From: Kofleriaceae bacterium
Lineage (GTDB): Bacteria > Myxococcota_A > Polyangia > Haliangiales > Haliangiaceae
Length of the DNA stretch: 64,000 nucleotides
Assembly (NCBI GenBank): GCA_018057825.1
Contig: JAGPCY010000043.1
Span: 1 to 64,000 of the forward strand
Direction: 5' to 3'
Shown here in pieces: positions 36,133-46,116 of the stretch (position 1 is the first letter of the stretch; each line of letters opens with the position of its first letter). Under the pieces are notes generated by a model that was not told the DNA's origin, searched no databases, and saw only the letters and a list, made by a program, of their open reading frames with translations. A program made the position numbers and the translations under genes.

Positions 36133-38904
36133 TCAGTCCTCGGCCAGGACCTTCTTGTAGCCGGCCAGCTCGAGGGCCTCCTCGGGCGACAGGTACTCGT
36201 CGTCCTCGGCCCACTCGTCATTGTTCTCGAGCGTGTCCTCGCGCTCCGCCATCTTGGCCAGCTCGAGCTTGTCGCGCAGCGCGCGATAGCGCTCGGCCTT
36301 GGGGCCGAGTCGCTGGTTCTCGTGGTGACGACGCGGCAGCTCCTCGAGGGCGTACTCGGCGCGCGACAGATTCTGCTGCTCCTCGGCGAGCTGCTGCGCG
36401 CGCTGTCCGACGACCCGCGTGGCGACCTCGACCCGGGCCGTGTTCTCGTCGGTCTCCTCGGCCTGTAGCTCGCGCCGCGCGGCCGCCTGGAACACGATCG
36501 CCAGCTCGTGGGCGCGCACCCGCTTGCCGACCATCTCGCGGAGGAAGCCGATCAACTTGCGCTGCTCGACGAGCTGCTTGGGTAGCTCCTCGGCCTTGGC
36601 GACCGCCACCAGCACGTTGTCGATCATGGTCTGATAGCGCTTGCACTCGTCGAAGGCCGCGCCCGCGGCCATGCCCTCGGGGTGGATGATCCCGCTGCGC
36701 AGGTAGCGGCCGTCGCCGTCGGGGTTGTGCACTGCCGTGTGCGCGTGCTCATCGAGCTGCCACGACCAAGGCAGCTTGGCCTCGACGCGGAACAGCGACG
36801 CCACCAGGGCTCGCAGGTCCTTGTCCTCGGTGAGCTGGTAGGCGTGCTCCTGAAACTTGCCGCCGATGCGCTGCAGCTCGAGGAGGACCGACAGCGCGAT
36901 CCCCGGCAGCACATCGGCGCCGCAGAACACCTCATCGAGAAACGACACCTCGACCGGCGGCTGCTGCTCGTTCATCGGGTAGGTGTTGGTCCACGAGGTC
37001 TGCTTGCCAGTGCCCAGGTGCTGTGGATCGTGCTCGGACGTCCGCTGGACCTGGCCCTGGAACATCAGCCGCTTCATCGCCGGTCGGTCGAGCGGCACGA
37101 GCTGATCGTGGAGCGACACCCAGCCGTTGGCCTCGGTGAGCAGACTGGCGTCGGCGAGGATGGTGGTCGGCCCGTAGCGCGTCTCCATCGGGTCGTTGTT
37201 GGCGTCCATACGGAAGAACGCGAACCCGCCGTCGCCCTTGTTCTCGATGTTCTTGTCGCTCGACATGCCGGAGGCCTTCTGGCCTGAGCCCTCGGCGCGC
37301 AGCTCGGTCAGCGACGACAGCACGCCGCTGTTGACGATGGCGTTGAACGCGCCGGTCGCGTGCTTGAGGACCCACGGCAACGTGATCAGTCGGCCGTATA
37401 GCTCCCCCGCCGGGCCATCGAGGTTGACCTGGGACTTCAGGCGCTCGAGGTTCTTCTTCGACAGCTCCCAGATCTGCTGGGCGCGCAGCTCCTGGTCCTG
37501 CTCGGGGCTCGGCGGCAGCTCCGACTTCGGTCGCTCGACCTTGTCGTCGAGTCCTTCGCGCTGCCATTGCTTGCCGTCGGTGAGGTCGGCGTAGGCCTGG
37601 GTCTCCTTGATTTGGCGGGCCTGGGCCAAGGCCTGCTTGCGCTTCAGGGTCTTGCGCTCGTACTTGACCAGGGTCTCGGGTGGATCGCCCTTCTCGACCG
37701 CCGCCGTGAGCTGCTCGATCGCGGCGTCGAGATCGAGCTGGTCACCCTCGAGGCGCTTGATGATCCCGGCCCGGGTTCCGAGGTCGCGGGCGTTGATGAT
37801 GACCCGCTGGCCGTGGCCGGCCAGGGTCTTGGCCAGATCCTGTAGCTGCGCGAGCAGGTCGGGTACGAGTCGCACCTCCACGCCATCGGTCAGCGGACCG
37901 AGGAGCTCCGCGACCCGCTCCATGGTGCCGTTCACCTCCGCCGCTTCGACGTAGATGGAGCCGCCGATCTCGGCGCGGACCGCGCGCGCGATGTCGCCGT
38001 GGCCGGCCTTGGCGATGATCTCGATCAGCCGCTCGCGCTCCTTGGGCGGCAGGTTGTCCGTCTCGACGAAGAACAGCTTGTTGCTGAACTTCGAGAGGTC
38101 GTCTAGGTCCGTCAGCTCGGCTCCGGTCTCCTTCTTGCTGACCGGCAAACGCCAGTCACCGGCCTTGCCGCGGAACACCTTCATCCGCTGGACGCCGGCC
38201 GCGCCCCCCACCTGACCGGGCCGGGCGACCTCGTCGAGCAGCGGCGCCGCCGACTCGCCGCGCACCACGCGGGCGGCCACCTGATCGGCGTGGTCCTCTA
38301 GCCAGGTCGGCTCGCCACCGTCCGGATCGGCGCTGCGCAGGTGGACGCCAGCGCGCTGTTGCACGACGTGCGCCGCCTCGTGCGCTGCGGTGAACAGATC
38401 GGGGGCTCCCGCGAACGCCACGCGGTCGCCCGTGGCGTAGGCGGTCGCCCCGATCGCGGCCGCGGCCTCGCCGCCGGCGCCACCGACCTGCGCGCGGACG
38501 CCCGAGACGTCGTGGTCGCCGAACGAGCGTTGGATGGTGTCGTGGAACGGCAGCGGTGACGACGCACCGGCGACGCCGGCGGTGGCGATGGTCGCGACCT
38601 CGGCCGCTTCGCCATGGGTCTGGCCTTCGAGCGCCTGGACCGGAGCGAACCAGAACGGATCGGCGTAGTCGGCGCTCGGCGGTGGCAGGCTACCGGCCGC
38701 GCTCGGCGCCGCCCGGCGCTGCACCGAGACGCGCTCAGCGAGGGTCTTCTTGCCGGGCATACCCGCGCTCCCGCCATCGGCCCCTTCGCTACGGCGCTTA
38801 GCGTCGGCGTCGCGGTCGTACATCCCATCACTGTGCGAGATCCTCTGGCGCCGCGCCATCACCCGAAAGGTGTGCTCCAGCGAGCGCGGGAGTGGCCCGG
38901 CCAT
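36133..38904 (-). CDS. DUF4157 protein, possible eCIS-type effector
   Basis: A 923-aa protein without signal peptide. Leader: VQRR (61-64) and DPFWFAP (82-88). A DUF4157 domain follows at about 120-212: [23 protein letters not shown] then [14 protein letters not shown], where HEAAH is a metallopeptidase-like HExxH, then a VQRM tag. DUF4157 is known from cargo of extracellular contractile injection systems. The remaining 650 residues are unrecognised; 510-670 contains [36 protein letters not shown] and [19 protein letters not shown], a His-Phe-Glu order that may be an ADP-ribosyltransferase-like fold (inference). The C-terminus is coiled-coil. Lies 39 bp behind the metallophosphoesterase gene. 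Start uncertain: ATGs encode Met1, Met16 and Met28. Confidence 0.78.
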   Translation of the reverse strand: MAGPLPRSLEHTFRVMARRQRISHSDGMYDRDADAKRRSEGADGGSAGMPGKKTLAERVSVQRRAAPSAAGSLPPPSADYADPFWFAPVQALEGQTHGEAAEVATIATAGVAGASSPLPFHDTIQRSFGDHDVSGVRAQVGGAGGEAAAAIGATAYATGDRVAFAGAPDLFTAAHEAAHVVQQRAGVHLRSADPDGGEPTWLEDHADQVAARVVRGESAAPLLDEVARPGQVGGAAGVQRMKVFRGKAGDWRLPVSKKETGAELTDLDDLSKFSNKLFFVETDNLPPKERERLIEIIAKAGHGDIARAVRAEIGGSIYVEAAEVNGTMERVAELLGPLTDGVEVRLVPDLLAQLQDLAKTLAGHGQRVIINARDLGTRAGIIKRLEGDQLDLDAAIEQLTAAVEKGDPPETLVKYERKTLKRKQALAQARQIKETQAYADLTDGKQWQREGLDDKVERPKSELPPSPEQDQELRAQQIWELSKKNLERLKSQVNLDGPAGELYGRLITLPWVLKHATGAFNAIVNSGVLSSLTELRAEGSGQKASGMSSDKNIENKGDGGFAFFRMDANNDPMETRYGPTTILADASLLTEANGWVSLHDQLVPLDRPAMKRLMFQGQVQRTSEHDPQHLGTGKQTSWTNTYPMNEQQPPVEVSFLDEVFCGADVLPGIALSVLLELQRIGGKFQEHAYQLTEDKDLRALVASLFRVEAKLPWSWQLDEHAHTAVHNPDGDGRYLRSGIIHPEGMAAGAAFDECKRYQTMIDNVLVAVAKAEELPKQLVEQRKLIGFLREMVGKRVRAHELAIVFQAAARRELQAEETDENTARVEVATRVVGQRAQQLAEEQQNLSRAEYALEELPRRHHENQRLGPKAERYRALRDKLELAKMAEREDTLENNDEWAEDDEYLSPEEALELAGYKKVLAED

Positions 38905-38943
38905 CGCGCCGATCTCCCACTCCTCGTCGTCAGGGCCGGCCCA

Positions 38944-39936
38944 TCAGGTGAACGCGATGCCGGCCTTGTTCACGTACACGCCATGGTCACCGTCCCAGCG
39001 GTAGAGCGCGGCGTAGGCGTGCGAGGCGTCGGTCCAGCTCACCGCGTAGTGCGCGACCTTGTCCTCCCAGGCCCCGGTGTTGACGTAGATCTGCCGCGAC
39101 GACGTGTTGAAGTTGAAGACTCGCGAATGGGAGTGCCCGGCGATGGTGATCGTCCCGGGCTCGATCGGCATCCCGTACCACGGGTCCCACTCGCAGGTCA
39201 CGGCCGTGGCGGCGGAGCCTCGGCCGGCCGCGCTCCACTCCTCGTAGAGGTTCGCGAACATCGGCCGGATGTCACCGACCGTGAGTTCCGGGCCGCCGGC
39301 CTCGCGGATCGGTTGGTCCGCGCGCAGCCCTGCGGCGTCGACGACGACATCGAACACCGCTTCGCCCAGCCGCTTGCCACCCGTCGCCAGCGCGAGGACC
39401 TCGTCGGGGTTGCGCAGTACCATGCGGAGCTTGTTTCGCTTGCTCAGCTTGGCGACGAACCGAGTGATGTAGTAGCCGAAAGGACGAGGGCGGCCGGCAG
39501 GGTCGGGCCCGTTGAACAGGGAATGCTCGTGGCCGTGCCTGAACCGGAACGCACCGTCGACCACCGGGGCGGCGTGGAAGGTGAAGCCCAGCGGCGCCAG
39601 ATCCTCTGCGGTCACCTGCATGTCGTGGTTGCCCGCGACGTAGTGAAGGCCTTTCCCGGCCTCACGCCAGGCGCGCAGGCCAAGGACGATCGGTTGGTTG
39701 TGCGGGCTCGCCAGGATCTCAGCGGGCGTGGCCGGCACGACGTCGATCGGCGTGGTCCAGAGGTCGAGGAAGTCGCCGAGCACGTAGAGCTCGTCGCAGG
39801 CCCACGCTTCGGACGACGTGAGGAACCGGCCGAGCCGAGCCGCCTCGTTGGCGTCGAGCCAACCGTAGCGGGGCTTCGATTCGAGGGAGCGTGTATCCCC
39901 CATGTGAATGTCACTGATGAACAAGCGACGCCGCAT
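38944..39936 (-). CDS. Calcineurin-like metallophosphoesterase
   Basis: Metal-dependent phosphoesterase of 330 aa. Motifs: FISDIHMGD (residues about 5-13; D and H ligands), LYVLGDFLDLW (GDxxD), VAGNHDMQV (GNHD), AGHSHSRVFNFN (GHxH-like, near 281) and VNTGAWED. The complete dinuclear-metal set is present. The substrate may be a nucleotide, lipid or phosphoprotein. GGAGG lies 5 bp upstream of the ATG at 39936. Upstream neighbour of the DUF4157 gene on the same strand with a 39-bp gap, so possibly co-transcribed. Confidence 0.88.
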   Translation of the reverse strand: MRRRLFISDIHMGDTRSLESKPRYGWLDANEAARLGRFLTSSEAWACDELYVLGDFLDLWTTPIDVVPATPAEILASPHNQPIVLGLRAWREAGKGLHYVAGNHDMQVTAEDLAPLGFTFHAAPVVDGAFRFRHGHEHSLFNGPDPAGRPRPFGYYITRFVAKLSKRNKLRMVLRNPDEVLALATGGKRLGEAVFDVVVDAAGLRADQPIREAGGPELTVGDIRPMFANLYEEWSAAGRGSAATAVTCEWDPWYGMPIEPGTITIAGHSHSRVFNFNTSSRQIYVNTGAWEDKVAHYAVSWTDASHAYAALYRWDGDHGVYVNKAGIAFT

Positions 39937-40168
39937 GATCGACCTCCGACGTTGTTGGGATGGGTGACCGCGGAGCGCCGCCTGTCCTGGTGTCGCCACC
40001 GTCGCCACCACCGCCATGGTCGGGCGTGTTCCGTCGGGCGCAAGGCCCAAGCGGGGGGTGAGTCAGTTGGCCGCTCCGCATGGCGATCCGTCCTGTGACG
40101 GATCCGCTCCGACCGATCCAGCCAGTCGTCAACTGGCTGCGGGAACACGTGGGGCCGCGCGTCTCTGC

Positions 40169-40525
40169 TCAGGGCAGTGGTCCCTCGATCTCGACCACCT
40201 CGCACGGCCCGCACTGCCATGGCGTACAGGTCTTGCTCACGATCTTGCAGGTCGTCCCGGTCGGCGTGAACGCGAGGACGCGATCGAAGTCGCAGGTCTG
40301 GTGGCAGATCTTGATCCCGAGCTGGCCGTCGCGGGTGCACGACTGCGGAACCTCGAAGTAGACGTCATTCAGGTCCGGACACAGCGGCACCGGCTCGAGG
40401 TCGAGTTCGCTCTCGATCTCGGCGAGTTCGTCGGAGCCGACCTCGTCGTCCGGTTCGGACACGCAGCCAGCGAAGACCAGGGCGGAGGATGCCAGGAGCA
40501 GGGACAGGAGCTTGGATTTCAGCAT
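40169..40525 (-). CDS. Small Cys-rich lipoprotein
   Basis: A 118-aa exported protein: signal ending SSALVFAGC, an acidic spacer (VSEPDDEVGSDELAEIESELDLEP), then eight cysteines in the mature part (PLCPDL, QSCTRD, KICHQTC, TTCKIV, KTCTPWQCGPC). The dense C-terminal Cys cluster suggests a disulfide knot. Start ATG at 40525; an ATG at 40537 would add MVPV. Member of the acidic-spacer lipoprotein set. Function unknown. Confidence 0.75.
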   Translation of the reverse strand: MLKSKLLSLLLASSALVFAGCVSEPDDEVGSDELAEIESELDLEPVPLCPDLNDVYFEVPQSCTRDGQLGIKICHQTCDFDRVLAFTPTGTTCKIVSKTCTPWQCGPCEVVEIEGPLP

Positions 40526-40749
40526 GACAGGAACCATTGCAGTCGTCGTTCCAGCTCTCCGCCCTCCGGCGCCGCGTCCAGAAGCGCGGATCGACAACCG
40601 CTGGCGCGCGCGACGGCCGTCGTCGCCGGCCGGGCTGCTGGATCGGCCGGCCGATTCTGCCGGGCGGGACCTCGAGGTCCCGTCGTCACCGCCGTAGCGC
40701 GCTGTCCTGGGCCTTGGAGCGTGGCTCGTCGGTTGCAGTCCCTCGCGCC

Positions 40750-42327
40750 ATGCCCATCCCACGCTCCCCGATCGCCGTCGCCACGCTCGTCCTCGCCGCC
40801 GCCTGCACCGAACCTCCTCCGCCGCCCACCGATGGGGTCGCGCAGCAGGTCCCGGTCGATGATCCCGGCAGCCCACCTGTCGACGAGACCGGTGGCCTCC
40901 CGGCGGTGTGCAAGACCATCACCGTGAAGGGCAAGGTCTTCTACAACGACCTGCGCAAGTACGGCCGGTTCGCCGATCGCAAGACGATCTTCCCGACGAT
41001 CGCCGGCACCGCCGACCCCTACGCGACCTCGAACGACAAGCAGAACTACCTCGGGCTCTACGACGGCAAGGTCAGCTTGTTCGAGATCGATCAGGCCTAC
41101 ATCGGCGCGACCTCGACCTGTGCCGCGACGAACTTCGTCGGCTCGACTCAGATCGCCGCCGACGGGACCTGGCAGTGGACCGGTTCGATCTGCGATAGCT
41201 GCCGCGCTGACTACGACGGCGCCAACGACAACGGGATCTCGATCGGCGCCAAGATCGTCCTCGAGAACTGCGCGTCGCCGTCGACCCGGTGCTTCTCGGT
41301 CGACGACCCACAGGGCGAGGGCACGACCGACCACTACACCGACACCAGCAACTGGGGCACGACGTGGGCGCGCTGGTACCACGACGCGACCAACCTCGCG
41401 CCGGTCGCGGTGCATCAGCAGACCATCGTCGACCTGGGCGTCGACTACTTCCAGAACAGCTACGGCCTGACCCCGGGCGTCAGCACTGACCTGGCGGCCC
41501 AGGCCGCCAACGTCTTCGCGTCGATGGTAGACGCCACGCGCCAGGTCCACCTGGCCCACGACCTCCCCTTCGATCACGACGCGTGGGGGCAGATCCGCGC
41601 GTACTTCCCCGGCGTCACCGGCGGCACCGCTCACTCGCACCAGGCCGACCGGCTGTGCGAGATGGCGCCGGCCACCTGGGTCAGCGGCGCGGTGACCGCC
41701 CACGAGTACGGCCACCTGACGCACTACTGGGCCTGGGGCGGCCTGGGCAAGTGGACCGATCTGGAGTTCGACAGCGACGGCGACGGCGTGACGAGCGACG
41801 ACCTGGCGTACGACGGTGACTCGCGCGAGTACACGATCGCGGCCTTCAAGGAGGGCTGGGCCGAGTTCGTCCGGCGGGTGACCTTCGATGGGGCCAACGT
41901 CGGCCTGAGCTGCGCGTCGATCGAGAATCGGTCGCTGGTGGCCCCGGAGTTCGAGCTGTTCGACGGCACGCCGGTGTGCTCCGCCAGCGCCGCGACCTGC
42001 ACCCAGGGCCGCCACATCATCGAGGACGTCGAGCAGGTGCTGTGCGACCTGTGGGACCCGGCCGACGCCAACCCGACGCTGGGCGTGTCCGACGATCGCC
42101 TCGCGCTGTCGCTCGTCGACCTGCAGGACAACCTGGCGGCCGTGATGGCCAACGCCAGCGCCGACGAACAACTGGACGTCATCTTCGCTACCGGCTTCAC
42201 CCCGTCGACTGGCGCCGACGCCCCGCTCGGGATCTGCCGCTTCGCGGAGGAGCTGGTCGCCGGTGGGGTGAGCGAGAGCCTGCTCGTCGAGACGCTGGCC
42301 TCGGACTTCCTCGACTGCAACCTGTAG
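40750..42327 (+). CDS. Zinc-metalloprotease lipoprotein (HExxH)
   Basis: A 525-aa predicted lipoprotein: signal ending LVLAAAC, a Pro-rich linker, then an N-terminal beta domain (VKGKVFYNDLRKYGRF...GTWQWTGSICDSCRADYD) and a peptidase domain with VTAHEYGHLTHYW, the zinc site, and AFKEGWAEFVRR, fitting the third Glu ligand of gluzincins. Similar in plan to the gene at 6690, but larger and with extra Cys. The ATG at 40750 gives the signal; the frame is open further upstream. A hairpin follows the stop. Confidence 0.83.
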   Translation: MPIPRSPIAVATLVLAAACTEPPPPPTDGVAQQVPVDDPGSPPVDETGGLPAVCKTITVKGKVFYNDLRKYGRFADRKTIFPTIAGTADPYATSNDKQNYLGLYDGKVSLFEIDQAYIGATSTCAATNFVGSTQIAADGTWQWTGSICDSCRADYDGANDNGISIGAKIVLENCASPSTRCFSVDDPQGEGTTDHYTDTSNWGTTWARWYHDATNLAPVAVHQQTIVDLGVDYFQNSYGLTPGVSTDLAAQAANVFASMVDATRQVHLAHDLPFDHDAWGQIRAYFPGVTGGTAHSHQADRLCEMAPATWVSGAVTAHEYGHLTHYWAWGGLGKWTDLEFDSDGDGVTSDDLAYDGDSREYTIAAFKEGWAEFVRRVTFDGANVGLSCASIENRSLVAPEFELFDGTPVCSASAATCTQGRHIIEDVEQVLCDLWDPADANPTLGVSDDRLALSLVDLQDNLAAVMANASADEQLDVIFATGFTPSTGADAPLGICRFAEELVAGGVSESLLVETLASDFLDCNL

Positions 42328-42337
42328 CCGCAGCTCG

Positions 42338-42362
42338 CGGGCGCCGCCGGCCGTGGCGCCCG
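42338..42362 (+). terminator. Hairpin after the HExxH lipoprotein gene
   Basis: CGGGCGCC, loop of 9, GGCGCCCG: an 8-bp perfect stem about 10 bp after the stop. No U-run. Confidence 0.5.
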
Positions 42363-42390
42363 AGCGCGCGCGTCACCGACCGTGTAGGCT

Positions 42391-43047
42391 GTGCGGGTGT
42401 CGCGCCAACCCCCGCTCGCGTGTGACCTTCGTCTCGAGGCCACGGCCGATCCGCGCGCGGTCGAGGAGCTGACCCGCGAGGCGTTCTGGGACGTCCACGT
42501 CCCAGGCTGTGACGAGCACTACCTCGTCCACCTCATGCGCGATCACGCCGACTTCGTGCCGGCGCTGTCGCTCGTGGCCGTGCTCGACGGTCGCCTGGTC
42601 GGGAACATCATGTCCACGCGGAACCGCCTGCGCGCCGGCGCGCGTGAGCTCGCGGCGCTCACCGTCGGACCGGTGACCGTGCATCCCGACGTGCAGCGCC
42701 GGAGCATCGGCCGGGCCCTGATCGAGCGGGTCGCCGAGCTCGGGCGGGCCCAGGGTTACGCCGCGATCGTGCTGCAGGGTCATCCGCACAACTACGTGGG
42801 CTACGGCTTCCGCAACGCGCGCGACCTCGGCATCGTCGCCGCCGATGGCAGCTCGCCGTTCGGGCTGCTCGCGCTCGAGCTGACCCCAGGGGCCTTGGCC
42901 CGCGAGACCTGGACCACTCACTTCAGCGAGGTCTTCGAGCCGTCGCCCGGCCTCGAGGCCTTCGACGCCACGTTTCCGCCCCGCGCCAAGGGATGGCGCC
43001 CGAGCCAGGAGCTGTTCTCGATGTCGATCCGCGCCCGCCTCGGGTGA
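42391..43047 (+). CDS. GNAT family N-acetyltransferase
   Basis: Acetyl-CoA-dependent acetyltransferase of 218 aa. GNAT motif A: LTVGPVTVHPDVQRRSIGRALIERVAELGRAQGYAAIVLQGH, where RRSIG forms the Q/R-x-x-G-x-G/A acetyl-CoA loop. LRLEATADPRAVEELTREAFW opens the fold. The body resembles YhbS-type proteins. GTG start at 42391 (another GTG is at 42397). Substrate unknown. Confidence 0.87.
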   Translation: MRVSRQPPLACDLRLEATADPRAVEELTREAFWDVHVPGCDEHYLVHLMRDHADFVPALSLVAVLDGRLVGNIMSTRNRLRAGARELAALTVGPVTVHPDVQRRSIGRALIERVAELGRAQGYAAIVLQGHPHNYVGYGFRNARDLGIVAADGSSPFGLLALELTPGALARETWTTHFSEVFEPSPGLEAFDATFPPRAKGWRPSQELFSMSIRARLG

Positions 43048-43055
43048 GCGCGGCT

Positions 43056-43069
43056 GATCGCGCGCGATC
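43056..43069. terminator. 14-bp palindrome in a convergent gap
   Basis: GATCGCGCGCGATC, perfect, in the 39-bp gap between the GNAT gene and the converging lipoprotein gene. Weak candidate. Confidence 0.3.
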
Positions 43070-43086
43070 GCGCTCCGCTCCTCGGG

Positions 43087-44508
43087 TCACGAGCCCAGGC
43101 GGACCCAGCCGCCCGGGAGATAGATGCGGAGCTGGTTGCGCACGTGGACCACCGGCGCGCGGAACCGGGTCCCGACCGGTCCGTTGATCCAGGCCCCGGG
43201 GGTCCAGCGCCAGGTCCGCCCGACGAGGACCCAGTGGCCGGCGACCCACACGGCGTTGGGCTGGGCGGCGACCGCCGGCGGCGGCGGCGCCACCGCCTCG
43301 ACCTTCGGCGCCGGCGCGGCCGCGATCGCCGCATCGAGCTCCCGGGCTGGCTCGACGACGACCGGGGGTGACGCGACCGGGGGTGACGCGACCGGGGGTG
43401 ACGCGACCGGGGGTGACGCGACCGGCGCCGCCGCGACGACCACCGGCCGCTTCGGGCGGACCACGTAGGTCCCGGAGATCCACACGAAGTCGGCCAGCTC
43501 GTCGTCGAAGCTCCAGTAGCCAGGCACCCAGGCGAGGTCGTCGCCCGGCGGCGCCTTCGGCCGCACCTCGGCCCGCGGTGGCGGCGGGATGCTCATGCTG
43601 ACGCGGCCGGGGCGACACCGGGTCGCGTCGTCGGGGAAGGCCTTGCAGTGGGCGAGGCGCTCCTCGAACGCCCGGCGCTGGGCCGGGCGCTCGTCGTCGT
43701 GGCGCTGCGTCACCATCGCCACCCGCCGCGCGAAGTCGGCGGCGTAGTCGGGGAGCTCCTCCGGCACCAGGGCCTCCTCGATGACGCGGAAGACCATGCC
43801 GCGCAGGTCCGAGGGCATCGGGAACCAGAAGCGCAGCCGCACCGCCGCGGTCGCCTCGCCGACGTGACGTTGCGACCAGTACTCGTCAGCGTAGTAGTAC
43901 GGGTTGCCCTGCGGGAAGAACACCATCGCGCCGGACTGCTGGAGCTGCGGCGACCGGGGCGCCGGTCCGTCGTGGGGCGCGAGCTTCGGCAGCGCGTCGC
44001 TCGGCGCGTCGAGGGCGAGATGCCAGTTGCGCGGCGCAGCCGGGGCGCCGACGCGGGCGACGGGTTGGGCCGTGCCGCCAGCGCGCGCGGTCCCCGTGAC
44101 CGTCCCGACCGGGACGCCGTCGCCGGCCCGGCACGCGAGGTGCTCGGTCGCGATCTCGTCGCCGCTGACGTGGATGCCGGTCTGGACGCGCCTGGTCTCG
44201 ACCCGGTTGTCGATCGACAGCTTGCGCGGCCCGTACACCAGGAACACCAGGCGACGCCCATACGCGAAGCGCGGATCGTCGGCCGCGCGCTCCGGGAACA
44301 CGATCTCGTAGGGCCCCATGCCGCAGGTGTCGGCGACCACGTAGCGCTGCTCGTCGACGTAGACCCAGGCCTCGTGCTTCTCGAGGAAAGGGTCGGGCGG
44401 GCGCTCCGGTCGATGGGGTCGAGGTGGTGGTGGGCCACCACAGGCGACCAGCGCGAGCAGACAGCCGAGGAGCCGCGTCCTCGCGACGACACGAGACCTG
44501 GCGAGCAC
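43087..44508 (-). CDS. Lipoprotein with YXWQPG-like repeats
   Basis: Protein of 473 aa from a GTG at 44508: signal and lipobox LLALVACGG, a Pro-rich linker (PPPPRPHRPERPPD), a mixed alpha-beta body with unassigned motifs (MVFFPQGNPYYYADEYW), and two W-rich repeats near the end (WVPGYWSFDDELADFVWISGTY and WVAGHWVLVGRTWRWTPGAW) of the kind found in envelope and BcpO-like proteins. Four perfect VASPP repeats lie between them. The start is not certain; the frame extends upstream. Function unknown. Confidence 0.72.
   Translation of the reverse strand: MLARSRVVARTRLLGCLLALVACGGPPPPRPHRPERPPDPFLEKHEAWVYVDEQRYVVADTCGMGPYEIVFPERAADDPRFAYGRRLVFLVYGPRKLSIDNRVETRRVQTGIHVSGDEIATEHLACRAGDGVPVGTVTGTARAGGTAQPVARVGAPAAPRNWHLALDAPSDALPKLAPHDGPAPRSPQLQQSGAMVFFPQGNPYYYADEYWSQRHVGEATAAVRLRFWFPMPSDLRGMVFRVIEEALVPEELPDYAADFARRVAMVTQRHDDERPAQRRAFEERLAHCKAFPDDATRCRPGRVSMSIPPPPRAEVRPKAPPGDDLAWVPGYWSFDDELADFVWISGTYVVRPKRPVVVAAAPVASPPVASPPVASPPVASPPVVVEPARELDAAIAAAPAPKVEAVAPPPPAVAAQPNAVWVAGHWVLVGRTWRWTPGAWINGPVGTRFRAPVVHVRNQLRIYLPGGWVRLGS
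43362..43421. repeat. 15-bp tandem repeat x4 in the lipoprotein gene
   Basis: Four copies of GGGGGTGACGCGACC (VASPP on the coding strand), in frame. Copy number could vary without frameshift. Confidence 0.85.
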
Positions 44509-44675
44509 AGTAAACACAGGGAACACCACGAAGCGCAGATGCACAGCCCGTGCCGCCGGCAAGCGGCTTCGATCGCACAGCGCGTCGGACCCTTGCGTGA
44601 CCACCTCTTCACGGAGCGTGGTGGCCCACCGGCAGCGGCGCCTGTGGAACAATCGCCGGACGTGGAGGTTGGATC

Positions 44676-45146
44676 ATGAAGCGGCTGATCCCATTGCTCG
44701 CAGCGGTCTGTGGTGCGCTCCTCATCGCTCGCGGATACATCGACCGCCCGCAGGCTGTGCCCAAGGGGCTGTCCCAGTGGGCCGACGTCGCCGCCTTCGG
44801 GCTGGGCGTCGCGCTGGTCTTGTCCGGCGCGGTCAGCGCCTGGCAGGGGCATCTCCGCCTCGGGTGGCGCGCCGGCCTGATGAGCCTGGCGCTGGGTGCG
44901 GTCGCGACCTTTGGATTTCTCCACGGGCTGGGGCGCCGCGCGCCGCGCGAGGACTGTGACGCCGCCCTCGGGCATCTGCGCGCGCTCTACGCCGCCGGCG
45001 ACCCCAGCGGCAACATGGTGCGGCGCTTCGACGCCCGGCGGGTGGCGATGAAGGCTCGCTGTGAGCGCGCGCCCGATCCCGGCGAGCGCCGCTGCGTGTT
45101 GTCCGCGAGGTCCCTCGACGCCCTCGCGAGCTGCCCGCGGTGGTGA
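44676..45146 (+). CDS. Small membrane protein, function unknown
   Basis: A 156-aa protein with three hydrophobic segments (LIPLLAAVCGALLIARGY, VAAFGLGVALVLSGAV, LMSLALGAVATFGFLHGL) and a hydrophilic C-terminus of about 65 residues with three Cys (EDCDAAL, KARCERA, RRCVLS, and a final ASCPRW). GTGGAGG lies 9 bp before the ATG at 44676. Divergent from the 43087 gene. No family recognised. Confidence 0.7.
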   Translation: MKRLIPLLAAVCGALLIARGYIDRPQAVPKGLSQWADVAAFGLGVALVLSGAVSAWQGHLRLGWRAGLMSLALGAVATFGFLHGLGRRAPREDCDAALGHLRALYAAGDPSGNMVRRFDARRVAMKARCERAPDPGERRCVLSARSLDALASCPRW

Positions 45147-45189
45147 GCCTCGGCGACACCTCGGGTGGCCTCGCTGACAGTCCGGAGCG

Positions 45190-46065
45190 ATGAAGCCGCT
45201 GCTCGCGCTGATCGTCGCCCTCGCCGCGCTGCGCCCCGCGGTCGCCGAGGCCTGCAAGAAGCGCCACGAGACCCCCTTTGAGCTGTTCGATCGCGCGACC
45301 ACCGTGGCCTTCGTGCGGGTGGTGCGGACGCCGAGCAACTCCGACCGGCGCCTCGCGCCCGGCGACGTCGAGCTCGCGGTCACCACGCTGGTCAAGGGCG
45401 CCGCGGCCACGACCCTGGTGGCTCAGGAATCGGAGACGAGCTGTCGCGGCGCGTTCCTCCCGGGGCGCGACGCCCTGGTGTTCCTCGGCGCCGACGGCTT
45501 CCCGGTCGGCGCCCACGACGGGCACCTCGCGCGGCCGGCGCCGTGGCGACCGGTGATCGCGGCCTGGGCGCGCGCGACCACGCCCGCGGCGCGGGTCGAG
45601 GTGCTGGTCGAGGCGATCGCCGGCGCCGAGCCCGCGGTCGCCAACGAGGCCCTGATCTACCTCGTCGATGAACCGGCCCTGCTCGACCTGGTCTCCGTCG
45701 CGCAGACCCGGCGGATCGCCGATGGGCTCGCGGCGCTCCCCAAGGATCCGACCGCGGTCATGTTGCTCGCGCGGCTGGGCGACCCCGGCGCGCCGCGCCG
45801 CGCCAACGTGCGGTTCTGGGCCCAGGCCGCGCGGCGGTTCCAGGCGGTCCGCGAGTTCGCGCAGGTCACCGATCCAGCGGCGCTGGCGGCGGTGATCGGC
45901 GCCGCGCGCCGCGAGCAGGATCCGCGGGCCAGCGCCGCGATGGAGCGCTGCGAGCGCCTGCACGGCAAGCGGCTGGTCGGGATCTGGCGCTACTTCGGCG
46001 GCGCCGGCTCGGCCTCCGCCTGGAAGGACCTGGCCGAGCGGTGTCGCACCGGGACCGCGCAGTAG
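45190..46065 (+). CDS. Exported protein with a TIMP/NTR-like N-terminal domain
   Basis: A 291-aa protein with a Sec signal (cut near AVAEA), then a Cys-bounded beta domain (ACKKRH...DRATTVAFVRVVR...VELAVTTLVKGA...SETSCRGAFLPGRDALVFLG) whose order fits a netrin/TIMP-like OB fold. The C-terminal 180 residues are helical and low in recognisable motifs. Weak ribosome-binding site at 45190. Function unknown. Confidence 0.6.
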   Translation: MKPLLALIVALAALRPAVAEACKKRHETPFELFDRATTVAFVRVVRTPSNSDRRLAPGDVELAVTTLVKGAAATTLVAQESETSCRGAFLPGRDALVFLGADGFPVGAHDGHLARPAPWRPVIAAWARATTPAARVEVLVEAIAGAEPAVANEALIYLVDEPALLDLVSVAQTRRIADGLAALPKDPTAVMLLARLGDPGAPRRANVRFWAQAARRFQAVREFAQVTDPAALAAVIGAARREQDPRASAAMERCERLHGKRLVGIWRYFGGAGSASAWKDLAERCRTGTAQ

Positions 46066-46116
46066 CCGCGGTCGAGGCCGCGACCGCGGTGCGCTACGCT
46101 GGGCGGCGACCCGCCG

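Noticed and set aside
44509-44652. A longer start for the YXWQPG lipoprotein gene
   Set aside because: The extra residues hide the signal peptide and overlap the promoter region of the divergent gene; GTG at 44508 gives a proper lipobox distance.
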